Assembly: GCF_003144095.1 (NCBI RefSeq)
Contig: NZ_NSKH01000023.1
Location: forward strand, 358,964-422,963
Direction of reading: 5' to 3'
Length of the DNA: 64,000 nt
From: Streptomyces sp. ICBB 8177
GTDB taxonomy: Bacteria; Actinomycetota; Actinomycetes; Streptomycetales; Streptomycetaceae
The translations under genes were made by a program, and so were the position numbers. The notes under the pieces are model-generated. The model was not told the origin of the DNA and searched no databases. It saw only the letters and a program-made list of their open reading frames with translations. Shown piece by piece: positions 24,867 to 33,838 of the stretch (position 1 is the first letter of the stretch; the number at the start of each line of letters is the position of its first letter).

Positions 24867-25388
24867 ATGACAACGCATCCGGTCAGCTCATCGGCCGACC
24901 CCGCACAGCACGGATCAGGCAGGCACTGGCTGGCGTTGGCCGCGCTGAACGCGCTGCCCGCGGAGGGCGGCGAGCCCGGTCCGACCGGATTCGCCGCCTG
25001 CGGCCTGGAGGGTGAGCCCCAAGCGCCGTGCCACGCACGGCGGTTCACCCGCTCGACGCTCACCGGCTGGGGCATGCAGCCCCTCGTGGACGACGTCGCC
25101 GTCATCGTCTCGGAACTGCTGAGCAACGCGCTGCGCTACGGGCTGCCCTGTGCTCCCGCCGGCGCGTCGGCGCCCGGACGCATCTGGCTCGGCCTGCTGC
25201 GCAGGGGTGCGGGCGTGCTGTGCGCGGTCTCCGACCCCAGCAGCGCCGCGCCGGTCCGCAAGGATGCCGACCAACTGGCCGAGTCGGGCCGCGGGTTGCA
25301 GGTCATCGACTCGCTCAGCGACACCTGGGGCTGGACCACCCCGGACCGCTCGGGCAAGACGGTGTGGGCGTCGCTGTCGCTGAAGTGA
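24867..25388 (+). CDS. Anti-sigma-factor-type ATP-binding protein (HATPase, RsbW/SpoIIAB-like)
   Basis: Small histidine-kinase-like ATPase of 173 residues. The N box is VIVSELLSNALRYG (Glu and Asn for Mg-ATP) and the G boxes are VSDPSSAAPV and ESGRGLQVIDSLSDTWGW, ending KTVWASLSL. Such proteins often bind sigma factors or regulators and lack the phospho-acceptor His. ATG chosen with GGAG 6 nt upstream; a GTG one codon earlier is equally possible. It diverges from the DUF397/XRE pair, completing a WhiJ-like trio. Two Cys-rich stretches (AACGLEGEPQAPC, LPCAPAG) are unusual for the family. Confidence 0.88.
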   Translation: MTTHPVSSSADPAQHGSGRHWLALAALNALPAEGGEPGPTGFAACGLEGEPQAPCHARRFTRSTLTGWGMQPLVDDVAVIVSELLSNALRYGLPCAPAGASAPGRIWLGLLRRGAGVLCAVSDPSSAAPVRKDADQLAESGRGLQVIDSLSDTWGWTTPDRSGKTVWASLSLK

Positions 25389-25731
25389 CGGTTGCCGGGT
25401 TGAAGTGAAGGCGATCGCTCCCGCCGCGTCCGCTGCGAGTCGTCCGAGGCCGCCGCGGCCCTGGTGCGGAGGACCTCGCGGCCCTGTTCCGCCGCGCGGA
25501 TGAGTCCCTCGCCGACGAAGTCGGGGGAAGCGGGCGTCGTTCTCCAGGCGGACGGCGGCGGGCGTGCGGGGGCCGAGGATGCCTCCGACCGGGCCGGGCC
25601 TCGCCAGGGCGGGGCAGCGCATGAAGAGAGCGCGGGTGCCGGGAGGTCGTCCCCGGCACCCGCGCTCTCGTCGTCGTTCACCGGCCGCCGATCGGGAGGT
25701 CAGGCCGATCGGCGGCCCCGGGCTTCGCCGG
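25389..25731. other. Intergenic region downstream of two convergent genes
   Basis: A 343-bp gap between the HATPase stop and the S53 peptidase stop. Apart from the strong hairpin at 25626-25669 I see no gene; short frames here lack recognisable similarity and look like background. Confidence 0.5.
25626..25669. terminator. Strong hairpin terminator between convergent genes
   Basis: A perfect 18-bp GC-rich stem (25626-25643 with 25652-25669) with an 8-nt loop and no T tract, the form common in Streptomyces. It lies 63 bp from the S53 peptidase stop and can serve both converging transcripts. Confidence 0.85.
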
Positions 25732-27363
25732 TCAGCTGCCCAGCAGCTTCGCGGCCAGCGTCGAGGCGTTGTACGAGCCCCAGCCGGTGGTGAAGTCCCA
25801 GCCCTTGGCGGCCCGGTAGGCGCCGTTGCTGCCACTGGTGATGTCGTGGAAGCCGGTGCCGCCCGCCGCGTACAGGGTGGGGTTGGCGAAGCCGAGGTTC
25901 GCCTTGCCCTTGGCGGCCGCCTGCTGGTTGTACAGCGCGGCGAAGCCCGCCCACTCCGGCGCCGCGGCGCTGGTGCCGCCGACCGGCTCCCACTCGCCCT
26001 GGGAGTAGATCGACACGCCCGGGGTCGGGTCGGCCTCGGCCGAGACGTCCGGCACCTGGCGGTAGCCGCCGCCCTGGCTGAGCTGCACCGGGGTCTGCCA
26101 GCTCGGGATCTTGAAGACCGACGACTTGCCGCCGCCACCGTCCGACCACGCGGTCTCCTTGCTCCACGCGTTGGAGGAGGTGACGGTCAGCTGGGTGCCG
26201 CCGACGCCCGTGACGTACGGGTCGCTCGCCGGGTAGTCGACCGAGGTGCCGCCGTCGCCCGCGTCGTCGGAGCCGTCGTCACCGGAGGCCGCGTAGAAGC
26301 CCAGGCCCTCGGCCGCGCCCTGCTTGAAGACCGCGTCCACCGCGTTGATGTTGCTGGTGGTGCGCTGCGACTCCGCCGCGCCCCAGCTGCTGGACGTGGT
26401 CGGGATGCCGCTGTCGACGATGGCCTGGTAGGTGTCCACCTCGCCCGCGTCGGTGTTCGGGCCCTCGAAGACGGTGACGTTGGCCTTGGGGGCGATCGCG
26501 TTGATCACCTCGATGTCCAGCTCCACCTCGACCTGGCCGTCGCCGAGCGCGCCGGAACCGCCGTCCACCTCCTGCACGGTGGGCGCGGGCGACCCCAGGC
26601 CGTAGTGGCTGTCGTAGGTGCTGATGTTGGACTGCTGGAAGCCGTCGAACTCCAGCAGGGCGACCTTCTGCCCGCTGCCGGTGTACGAACTCGGCACGTT
26701 GTAGCCGCCCTTGAGCTGCGCCGGGGTGTAGCCGCCGTTCGGGCCGTTGTGCGGGGAGGCCGCCTTGGTGACCGGCGCGTGCGTCAGCTGGGCGTGGTTG
26801 TTCAGGCCCGATACGTCGCTGACGATCGAGGCGATGGAGGCCGGCAGGGTGGGCGCCGAGTCGTTGGCGTAGAAGGAGCGCCCGGTCCTGGCGTCCTTGT
26901 ACGTCGACAGCTTGGTGCCGAAAGCCTTCTCCAGCTGGGCGGCGGTGCCGCTGGCGTCGATCAGCAGGTTGCCGGAGTGGACGGTGCCCACGGTCAGGCC
27001 CTGCGAGCGCAGGTAGTCCTTGACCTGCGCGACCTCGGCGTCGCTGCGGCCGAAGCGTGCGGTGAACTGAGCCTTCGTCAGGTAGTGCCCGTACCGGGCC
27101 GAGTGCGGGTCGGTGACCTGGGCGACGAAGGTGTCGAGCGCCCTGTCGTTTCTGGGCGCCAGGCTGACGGCGACCGATATGCGGTCGTTCGCCGACACGC
27201 TGCCGGTGCGGTGGGCCTGCGTGCCCAGGCCCGGCACCACGTCACCGCTGACCGCGGCGCGGGCGGTGTGCGACTGCGGGACGGCGGCGTAGGCGGCGGG
27301 GACGGCGGCGAGCAGCAGGGCGGGGGTCGTCGCCAGGGCGAGCAGCTTCAGACGTGACGTCAC
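25732..27363 (-). CDS. Secreted S53-family (sedolisin/kumamolisin-like) peptidase
   Basis: Exported acid serine-carboxyl protease, 543 residues. A Sec signal peptide (LLALATTPALLLAAVPAAYA) is followed by a pro-kumamolisin activation domain (about 60-200; YLTKAQFTARFGRS, LIDASGTAAQLEKAFGT) and the S53 catalytic domain. The catalytic Glu and Asp lie in QVEVELDIEVINA, the oxyanion Asp in AASGDDGSDD, and the nucleophile in PVGGTSAAAPEWAG; the C-terminal Ca site is in DFTTGWGSYN. The GTG start has GGAGG 8 nt upstream; the ATG 5 codons earlier lacks a Shine-Dalgarno. The 235-bp region upstream carries its promoter (TAGCGT near the end is a possible -10). The LAL regulator upstream is a possible controller. 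Confidence 0.93.
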   Translation of the reverse strand: MTSRLKLLALATTPALLLAAVPAAYAAVPQSHTARAAVSGDVVPGLGTQAHRTGSVSANDRISVAVSLAPRNDRALDTFVAQVTDPHSARYGHYLTKAQFTARFGRSDAEVAQVKDYLRSQGLTVGTVHSGNLLIDASGTAAQLEKAFGTKLSTYKDARTGRSFYANDSAPTLPASIASIVSDVSGLNNHAQLTHAPVTKAASPHNGPNGGYTPAQLKGGYNVPSSYTGSGQKVALLEFDGFQQSNISTYDSHYGLGSPAPTVQEVDGGSGALGDGQVEVELDIEVINAIAPKANVTVFEGPNTDAGEVDTYQAIVDSGIPTTSSSWGAAESQRTTSNINAVDAVFKQGAAEGLGFYAASGDDGSDDAGDGGTSVDYPASDPYVTGVGGTQLTVTSSNAWSKETAWSDGGGGKSSVFKIPSWQTPVQLSQGGGYRQVPDVSAEADPTPGVSIYSQGEWEPVGGTSAAAPEWAGFAALYNQQAAAKGKANLGFANPTLYAAGGTGFHDITSGSNGAYRAAKGWDFTTGWGSYNASTLAAKLLGS

Positions 27364-27598
27364 TTGGCGTTCCTCCATGGGGGGATGGCGTTCACGAGCG
27401 GAGCGGGACGACCACCACGCTAGGAACGCCGAGCCCTCGCCATAAGCGGGGGAACCCTTGCCCCATGTGTTAACGGTGCGTGTCGTATGACGTACGCGTA
27501 TCGCACGAGGGTCGTACGAGGGCATGGCGTGACGTAGGTGCGAAGAAGGCAGCAGGCGCACGGGGGATCGCGACGCATGTGCCAGGTCGCGGGCCGGG

Positions 27599-30500
27599 TC
27601 AGCGGCGGACCGGCGGCACCGCCGTCAACTGCCGGACCACGCGGCCCGGTTCGGCCGGTTCCGGTCCTTGCGGCGACCGGTCGTCACCGCTCACCGCCCG
27701 CGCGGTGCGGGCCGAGGACATCACCCGGGACAGCGCGGTGCGCGACCGCACCCCGAGCTTGCGGTAGACCCGCGACAGCGTGCCCTCGACCGTCTTGACG
27801 CTGATGAACAGCTCCGCCGCCACCTCGCGGTTGGTCGCGCCCTCGCCGACCAGCTCCGCGATCCTCGCCTCGGTGGCCGTCAGTTGGGGACCGCCGCCGC
27901 GCTCGACCGCGTCCAGCCGGGCCAGTTCCTCGCCGGCCCGGGCGGCCAGCGGCACGGCTCCGGTTCGGTCGGCGATCTGAAGCGCCTCGGCGAGCGCGGC
28001 CCGCGCCGCCGTACGGCGCCGGGCTCTTCGCTCCACCGCGCCCAGCGCGATCAGGGTACGGGCCAGGTCCACCGGCAGCGCCAGCTCCCGCAGCCGCCCG
28101 GCCGAGGACAGCAGCAGCGCCGCGCCCTCCCGGGCCCGCCCGACCGCCGCCGCCCGCAGCCCTTCGGCGCGCTCCAGGGAGGCCAGCACGCTCCCGGGCA
28201 CCTGCTCGGGCGCGCGGCGGTAGGCCTCCTCGACCACGCCGGCCGCCGCGTCCGTCTCGCCCAGCATCACCAGCGCCTCGGCCAGATCACCGTGCCAGTG
28301 CAGCAGCGGGGGATCGGCGGCGCCCATCGCCTCGCCGATCTGCCGTACCCGGCGCAGCGCCTCCACGGCCTGCGCGGCGCCCTGCGGGTCCCCGGTCTGC
28401 AACGCCGACTGCCCCAGCACCGCCAGCGCCCGCAGCAGGAACAGCCGGTCGCCGTCCGCCTCCGAGGCCCGCACCGCCCGCTCGGCCAGGTGCCGCGCCT
28501 CCTCGGGGCTGCCGCCGGTGGTCGCGGCCAGCGCGGCGGCGTACAGCGCGGGCGCCGACTCCACCCCGGCCTCCTCGACGGTACGGGTGCAGCGCTCCGC
28601 GGTGCGCAGCGCCTCCCGGCACTCACCGGCGCGCACCTGGACGCGCGTCAACGCCACCAGGGCCGCGGTGACCTCCTCGAAGCCGGCGAACTCGTCCATG
28701 CAGGCGAGCAGTTGGCCCACCTGCTCGCGGGCCTCGGCCACCCGGTCGGCGTCCAGTGCCAGGATCGCGCGCATCCGCAGCAGACCCCAGCTGCCGGGCC
28801 CGCCGTCCTCGCCGCCGGCCAGCGCCAGCGACCGCTCCAGCGCGTGGTCGGCCGCGGCGGTCTCACCGGACAGCGACCGCGCCCTGGCCAGCGTGAACAG
28901 CGCCGTGATCCGGGCCTGGACGTCGCCCGCCGCCGCCGCGCGCCGCGCCGCCCGCTGGGCGTGGTCGGCGGCCTGCTCCAACTCCCCGCACAGCAGCCCG
29001 CGCACCGCGGCCCACTGCCGCAGCCACGCCTCCAGTTGCGGATCGCCCTCGGCGTCCCGCAGACCGTCCTCGATCAGCGCCTGCGCGCCTTCCAGCGCCT
29101 GGCCCACGTTGCGCAACAGCACCAGGCGGGCGCGCACCCGATGGCGTGGCGTGAGCGCGTCGGCCAGCACGAGGCGCGCGACGCGGTCGGTCTCCTGGCG
29201 GTCCCCGGCGTCGCAGGCGTACTCCGCCGCCGACAGCCACCGCTCGACCCGATCGCCCGGTCGGTCCTGCGGGGTGCGGCGGGCGGCGAGCGCGGCCAGT
29301 TCCGCGGCGGTCGCGGGCGCGCCGCGGTGCCGCGCGGAGTCGGCCGCCGCCATCAGCGTCGCGGCCGTCGCCTCGTCCTCGTGCGGCCGGGCCAGCGCCA
29401 AGTGCCGTGCCTGCTCGACCGGTTCGGTGACCGCCGCCGCCAGCAGGGCGTGCGCCTGTCGGCGTTCCTGGCCCGAGGCGTCGGCGTAGACGGCGGCCCG
29501 CAGGAGCGGATGGGTGAAGCGCACGGCACCGGCGGCGTCCGCGCTCGCCACCCCCAGCCGCTCCGCCTCGGCCAGCCCGGACCCGGCGTCGTCCAGGCCC
29601 GCGGCGCGCAGCAGGGTCAGGCTGGGGCGCGCTGCGGCGCTGCTGACCAGCAGGGTACGGCGGGCGGAGCCGGGCAGCGTACGGACCCGCTCCAGCAGCA
29701 GGGTGCGCAGTCGAGGCGGCACCGGCAGGGCGCCGCCGTGCTCGCGGGGGCCGCCGTCGCGCAGCGCGGCGCGGCCCAACTCCAGGGCGTACAACGGGTT
29801 CCCGGCCGCGGTGCGCTGGATGGCACGCAGCACCGGCAACGGCAGGTCCCCTCCTGTGACGCCGCCCAGCAGGCGGGCCACGTCGTCGGCGGCCAGCGGC
29901 GGCACGGGGATCTCGGCGGTCCCCGGCGGGCAGCAGCGCAGACGTTCCGGCTGACCTCCCTCGGCCACCCGCTCGGCGGCCACCATGCGCACCGGCAGGC
30001 CGTCCAGGCGGCGCGCGACGAAGGCCAGCACCTCGGCGCTGGGCTCGTCCAGCCACTGTAGGTCGTCCACCACGAGCAGCACGGGCCCGGTCCGCGCGAG
30101 GCGGCGCAGCGACTCCAGCACGGCCAGCCGCACCGCGAGCGTGCTGTGGCCGCCGTCCGGTTCCACACCCCGCAGCAGTGCGGCGCGCAGGGCGGCGCGG
30201 GGCTGCGGCGGCAGGCCGTCGACGACCTCCTCCGGCACGTACGCGAACAGGTCGATCAACCCGACGAACGGCAGCCGCGCGTCCTCCGGCGCGGGCGCGC
30301 ACCGCAGCACGGCCCCGCCCGGGCTCTCCGCGGCCCAGGCGACCAGCGCGGCCAGGAGTGTCGACTTGCCGATACCCGCGGGCCCGCAGAACAGCACCGC
30401 CCGGTCCGCCGCGAGGCGGGCGTAGGCGTCGTCCAGTAACCCCCTGCGGCCGGTCAGCGAGGCGTGACCCTCGTTGCCTCGCGTCCCCGGCAGCGCGAGC

Positions 30501-30691
30501 AGGGCGCCGGGGCGGGCGAGGGCCGGATCCTCGGGGACCAGTGGTGGGGCGGCGTCGTGCGCGGGGCCGCCGGAGCCGTCGCGCGGGCCAGCGGGCCCGG
30601 AGGCGGAGGCAGGCAGGGCGGTGCTCCCGATCGAGGGCACGGCGGAACGCGGTCCCGTGGACCCGCCGCCCCAGGCGGCCGACTCCCGCAT
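27599..30691 (-). CDS. LAL-type LuxR-family ATPase regulator
   Basis: Large ATP-binding LuxR regulator, 1030 residues with this start. N-terminal AAA/STAND ATPase: Walker A CGPAGIGKST near residue 105, Walker B VLLVVDDLQWLD near 205; a long helical TPR-like middle; and a C-terminal LuxR HTH (LTATEARIAELVGEGATNRE, then LFISVKTVEGTLSRVYRKLG). The frame is open 35 codons further to an ATG at 30796, but those codons have about 30 percent A/T at third positions against almost none after 30691, so the start is set here. Codon 85 is TTA (30437-30439), making translation dependent on bldA tRNA in Streptomyces. Targets unknown; neighbouring S53 protease gene is one candidate. Confidence 0.9.
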   Translation of the reverse strand: MRESAAWGGGSTGPRSAVPSIGSTALPASASGPAGPRDGSGGPAHDAAPPLVPEDPALARPGALLALPGTRGNEGHASLTGRRGLLDDAYARLAADRAVLFCGPAGIGKSTLLAALVAWAAESPGGAVLRCAPAPEDARLPFVGLIDLFAYVPEEVVDGLPPQPRAALRAALLRGVEPDGGHSTLAVRLAVLESLRRLARTGPVLLVVDDLQWLDEPSAEVLAFVARRLDGLPVRMVAAERVAEGGQPERLRCCPPGTAEIPVPPLAADDVARLLGGVTGGDLPLPVLRAIQRTAAGNPLYALELGRAALRDGGPREHGGALPVPPRLRTLLLERVRTLPGSARRTLLVSSAAARPSLTLLRAAGLDDAGSGLAEAERLGVASADAAGAVRFTHPLLRAAVYADASGQERRQAHALLAAAVTEPVEQARHLALARPHEDEATAATLMAAADSARHRGAPATAAELAALAARRTPQDRPGDRVERWLSAAEYACDAGDRQETDRVARLVLADALTPRHRVRARLVLLRNVGQALEGAQALIEDGLRDAEGDPQLEAWLRQWAAVRGLLCGELEQAADHAQRAARRAAAAGDVQARITALFTLARARSLSGETAAADHALERSLALAGGEDGGPGSWGLLRMRAILALDADRVAEAREQVGQLLACMDEFAGFEEVTAALVALTRVQVRAGECREALRTAERCTRTVEEAGVESAPALYAAALAATTGGSPEEARHLAERAVRASEADGDRLFLLRALAVLGQSALQTGDPQGAAQAVEALRRVRQIGEAMGAADPPLLHWHGDLAEALVMLGETDAAAGVVEEAYRRAPEQVPGSVLASLERAEGLRAAAVGRAREGAALLLSSAGRLRELALPVDLARTLIALGAVERRARRRTAARAALAEALQIADRTGAVPLAARAGEELARLDAVERGGGPQLTATEARIAELVGEGATNREVAAELFISVKTVEGTLSRVYRKLGVRSRTALSRVMSSARTARAVSGDDRSPQGPEPAEPGRVVRQLTAVPPVRR

Positions 30692-30890
30692 GACAGCTGC
30701 CCACCCTTCGCCCGGCCGGACGTGACGACGTGAGGACGTCACTGACACCGTTGGGCGGCACCGGTCGGGTGCTCTCGCGCCCACGTGTGTGCTCATGACA
30801 ACCTTGCGGGAAACTCGTTGTCAATGAGGCGTTTCACGCCCGCAACATCGCGGCGCGCGCACCTGCCGCCTTGCGGTTCTGCGGCGCCGC

Positions 30891-31199
30891 TCAGCGCGGC
30901 CACCGCGAACGGTCGCGCCCGGAGCGCCGGTATGGCGGGATATCGCGGTCCACCGGCCAGTACGGCGGGACGTCGCGGCCCGGCTGGTAGTGCGGGCCCT
31001 GATGCAGGTGGTGGACGATCACCAGCAGGTCCACCGAAGCCACCAGCGCGATCGCGGCGAAGACGGCCACCCATCCCGGATGACCGGTGGCGAGGAAGAT
31101 CGCCATCCCGCCGAACGCCCACGCCAGGCCGAAGACGGTCAGCGCGAGCCGCGCCCGCAGCGGACTGCGGGCCTGAGTCGGTTCACTCCCGGTACGCAT
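30891..31199 (-). CDS. Small two-TM membrane protein (DUF6343-like)
   Basis: 102-residue protein with two hydrophobic segments, about 20-38 (LTVFGLAWAFGGMAIFLAT) and 43-62 (VAVFAAIALVASVDLLVIVH), an N-terminal TGSEPTQARSPLRARL typical of the streptomycete DUF6343 family as I recall it, and a Pro/Tyr/Arg-rich cytoplasmic tail with two near-repeats (GRDVPPYWPVDRDIPPYRRS). No known function. It stands between the LAL regulator and the TetR gene, both at some distance; the 199-bp gap to 30691 contains the LAL promoter region. Confidence 0.7.
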   Translation of the reverse strand: MRTGSEPTQARSPLRARLALTVFGLAWAFGGMAIFLATGHPGWVAVFAAIALVASVDLLVIVHHLHQGPHYQPGRDVPPYWPVDRDIPPYRRSGRDRSRWPR

Positions 31200-31298
31200 C
31201 GGTACACAGCTCCTCCTTCAGCGTACGTCAGTACGCCGCGGTCGGAGGAGGCCGCGAGGCCGGGGCGGGGAGAGGCCGCCGGCGGCCGTCCGGGCGGG

Positions 31299-31916
31299 TC
31301 AGCCGTGCAGGGTGGCCTGGAGGACCCGGGACCACTGGGCGACGACCGCGGTGCGGCGCGGGGTGTCGTCGCGCAGCAGCGTGGCGAGCCCCAGCCCGCG
31401 AGCCATGTCCAGCGTGGCCTGGACGGTCTCCCGCACCCCCGGCAGGCTCTCGTCCGCCTCCAGGAGTTCCACCGCGACCCGGTGCGCCTCCCGTCCGATG
31501 CGGCTCTCCAGCGCGGCGACCCGGGGACGCAGGCCCGGCTCGTCGGCCGCCGCGACCCACAGGTGCAGCGCCGCCCGGAACAACTGGCCGGTGAAGACCT
31601 CGACCAGCAGCTCCACGACGGCGTGGGTGCGCTCGGGCCCGTGCGGAGCGAGCGGCCGCTCCCGCCGCCGGATCGTGGTCAGCCACTCCTCCGCGACGTG
31701 TTCGACGGCGGCGGTGAACAGCTCCTCCCGGGTGCGGAAGTGGTGCTGCGCCGCACCGCGCGACACGCCCGCGTGCTCGGCGACCACGGTGACCGTGCTG
31801 CCGCTCCAGCCGCGTTCGGCCAGGCACGCGACGGCCGCCTCCAGCAGCCGCCGCCGGGTCGCCCGGCTGCGGTCCTGCTTGGGGGAGCGGTCGGCGTCGG
31901 CGGACGCGGTCCTCAC
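31299..31916 (-). CDS. TetR-family repressor of the acyl-CoA catabolic operon
   Basis: 205-residue TetR regulator. The N-terminal HTH spans about 15-60 (RSRATRRRLLEAAVACLAER, then VAEHAGVSRGAAQHHFRTRE). The ligand-binding domain is all-helical. GTG start overlaps the enoyl-CoA hydratase stop (GTGA), so it is translationally coupled as the last gene of the carboxylase/dehydrogenase operon. A palindromic CAAGC-GT-GCTTG site in the operon promoter region (38232) is a plausible operator, and an acyl-CoA a plausible ligand; both are inference. Confidence 0.9.
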   Translation of the reverse strand: MRTASADADRSPKQDRSRATRRRLLEAAVACLAERGWSGSTVTVVAEHAGVSRGAAQHHFRTREELFTAAVEHVAEEWLTTIRRRERPLAPHGPERTHAVVELLVEVFTGQLFRAALHLWVAAADEPGLRPRVAALESRIGREAHRVAVELLEADESLPGVRETVQATLDMARGLGLATLLRDDTPRRTAVVAQWSRVLQATLHG

Positions 31917-32653
31917 AACGCCCAAGGGGCCTCCCTTCGTTCGAGGAACGCGCGCACGCCCTCGGCCGCCTCGGCGGAGGCGAACAGCCGGGCCGACTGC
32001 TCGGCCAGGGCGCGCGCGTCGCGGTCGAAGGACCGTAGCACCGCCGCGCCGGTGAGCCGCTTGGACTCCGCGAGCCCCTGCGGCGAGGCCGCCCGCAGGC
32101 CGTCCAGGATGCCGTCAAGCGCCTCGTCACGCGCGCTGACCAGGCCGGTGCGCACGGCCTCGGCGGCGTCGAAGACCTCGCCGGTCAGGTAGTAGCGCTC
32201 GGCGTCCCTGGGCCGCATCCGCGGCAGCACGGTGAGCGAGATCACCGAGGGCGCGAGTCCCAGCCGCGCCTCGGTGAAGGCGAACGTGGCGCGGGGTCCG
32301 GCCACCGCGATGTCGCAGGCCGCCAGCAGACCCAGCCCCCCGGCGCGCACGTGCCCGGTGGTGTGGCCGACGACCGGCTTGGGCGACTCCACCAACGACC
32401 GCAGCAGCGCGGTCAGTTCGGCAGGCCCCGTGGGACGGTCTTCGGTGAGGTCGGCGCCCGCGCAGAAGGTGTTGCCGGTGTGCGTGAGCAGCACGGCCCG
32501 GGTGCCGGGATCGCCTGCCGCCTCGTCGAGCGCCGCACTCACCCCGGCCACCAGGGCGGACGACAGCGCGTTGCGGTTGTGCGGCGAGTCGAGCGCGACC
32601 ACCGCGATTCCGCGATCGTGGGTCACGCGGACGGGTGCGGACTTCTGCGTCAT
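31913..32653 (-). CDS. Enoyl-CoA hydratase/isomerase family protein
   Basis: Crotonase-fold enzyme of 246 residues that would hydrate (or isomerise) an enoyl-CoA made by the neighbouring acyl-CoA dehydrogenase. Family marks: ALDSPHNRNALSSALV, HTGNTFCAGADLTED (first oxyanion loop), HVRAGGLGLLAACDIAVAG (second oxyanion loop, with Gly) and RLGLAPSVISLTVLPRM. The usual catalytic Glu positions are not both evident (ADLTED and ARLGL regions), so the exact reaction is open. Start ATG is 9 bp after the dehydrogenase stop; GAGG overlaps that stop. Confidence 0.9.
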   Translation of the reverse strand: MTQKSAPVRVTHDRGIAVVALDSPHNRNALSSALVAGVSAALDEAAGDPGTRAVLLTHTGNTFCAGADLTEDRPTGPAELTALLRSLVESPKPVVGHTTGHVRAGGLGLLAACDIAVAGPRATFAFTEARLGLAPSVISLTVLPRMRPRDAERYYLTGEVFDAAEAVRTGLVSARDEALDGILDGLRAASPQGLAESKRLTGAAVLRSFDRDARALAEQSARLFASAEAAEGVRAFLERREAPWAL

Positions 32654-32662
32654 CAGGCGTCC

Positions 32663-33838
32663 TCAGTACGACTTGGGCAGGCCGAGGGTGTGGTGGCAGA
32701 CGAAGTTGAGGATCATCTCCCGGCTCACCGGCGCGATCCGCCCCACCCGGGACGCGGTGAGCAGCGACGCCAGCCCGTACTCCGTGGTCAGGCCGTTGCC
32801 GCCGAGGGTGTGCACGGCCTGGTCGACCGCGCGGGCGCCGGCCTCCGCGGCCGCGTACTTCGCCATGTTGGCCGCCTCGCCCGCCGCCATGTCGTCGCCC
32901 GCGTCGTAAAGGAACGCCGCCTTGCGCGTCATCAACGAGGCCAGCTCCAGGTCGATGCGGGCCTGGGCCAGCGGATGCGCGATGGCCTGGTGCGCCCCGA
33001 TCGGCGCCTTCCACACCTGCCGGACCCGCGCGTACTCGACGGCGGCCTCCAAGGCGTAACGGCCCATGCCGAGGGAGAAGGCGGCGGTCATGACGCGTTC
33101 CGGGTTGAGCCCGGCGAACAGTTGCAGCAGCCCGGCGTCCTCGTCGCCCACCAGCGCGTCGGCGGGCAGCCGCACGTCGTCGAGGAAGAGCTGGAACTGC
33201 TTCTCGGGAGCGGCCAGTTCCATCGGTATGTGCCGGTACTCGAAGCCGGGCGTCTCGCGCGGCACGACGAACAGGCACGGCTTGAGCCTGCCGGTGCGCG
33301 CGTCCTCGGTGCGGCCGACGACCAGCGTGGCGTCGGCGACGTCCACCCCTGAGACGAAGACCTTCCGGCCGGTGAGCACCCACGTGTCGCCGTCACGGCG
33401 GGCGGTGGTGGTGATCCGGTGCGAGTTGGACCCGGCGTCCGGCTCCGTGATGCCGAACGCCATCCGCGTCGTGCCGTCCGCGAGCCCCGGCAGCCAGCGG
33501 CGCTTCTGCTCCTCGGTACCGAAGCGGGCGACGACCGTGCCGCAGATGGCGGGGGAGACCACGAGCAGCAGCAGCGGGCAGCCGGTCGCGCCCAGCTCCT
33601 CCAGCACGATGGCGAGTTCGGACAGCCCCGCCCCGCCGCCTCCGTACTCCTCGGGCAGGTTCACGCCCAGGTAGCCGAGCTTCGCGGCCTCCCGCCACAG
33701 CTCGTCGGTCTGCCGGCCCTCGCGGACGGCGGTGGTGAAGTACTCCCGGCCGAAGCGGCGGCCCAGTGCGGCGACCGAGGCGCGCAACTCGCGGCGTTCC
33801 GCGCTCTCCACCAGGGCGTTGTCGAAGGTGACGCTCAT
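32663..33838 (-). CDS. Acyl-CoA dehydrogenase
   Basis: FAD-dependent dehydrogenase of acyl-CoA thioesters, 391 residues. Seen: YLGVNLPEEYGGGGAGLSEL, FGITEPDAGSNSHRITTTAR (FAD/substrate loop, first ACAD signature), KVFVSGVDVADATLVVGRTE, the helical C-terminal domain with QAIAHPLAQARIDLELASLM, and QAVHTLGGNGLTTEYGLASL (second signature). The catalytic base is probably the Glu in this last region or in GLTTEY. ATG overlaps the carboxylase alpha-subunit stop (ATGA). In the operon it would act on the same carbon skeleton as the carboxylase, as in leucine or isoprenoid breakdown. Confidence 0.93.
   Translation of the reverse strand: MSVTFDNALVESAERRELRASVAALGRRFGREYFTTAVREGRQTDELWREAAKLGYLGVNLPEEYGGGGAGLSELAIVLEELGATGCPLLLLVVSPAICGTVVARFGTEEQKRRWLPGLADGTTRMAFGITEPDAGSNSHRITTTARRDGDTWVLTGRKVFVSGVDVADATLVVGRTEDARTGRLKPCLFVVPRETPGFEYRHIPMELAAPEKQFQLFLDDVRLPADALVGDEDAGLLQLFAGLNPERVMTAAFSLGMGRYALEAAVEYARVRQVWKAPIGAHQAIAHPLAQARIDLELASLMTRKAAFLYDAGDDMAAGEAANMAKYAAAEAGARAVDQAVHTLGGNGLTTEYGLASLLTASRVGRIAPVSREMILNFVCHHTLGLPKSY

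Noticed and set aside
24383-24867. Two overlapping plus-strand frames across the DUF397 gene and repeat array
   Set aside because: They run antisense through DUF397 and translate the 12-bp repeats into low-complexity peptide; there is no supporting start site.
25400-25620. Possible gene remnant between the HATPase and S53 genes
   Set aside because: Short frames on both strands show no motif, start signal or similarity I could support.
27364-27561. Longer N-terminus of the S53 peptidase
   Set aside because: It would bury the signal peptide. The GTG at 27363 has a good Shine-Dalgarno and places the signal peptide at the N-terminus.
30692-30796. N-terminal extension of the LAL regulator to the ATG at 30796
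   Set aside because: About a third of the 35 codons end in A or T, unlike the rest of the gene, and the region has a TTGACA hexamer on the coding strand that looks like a promoter.
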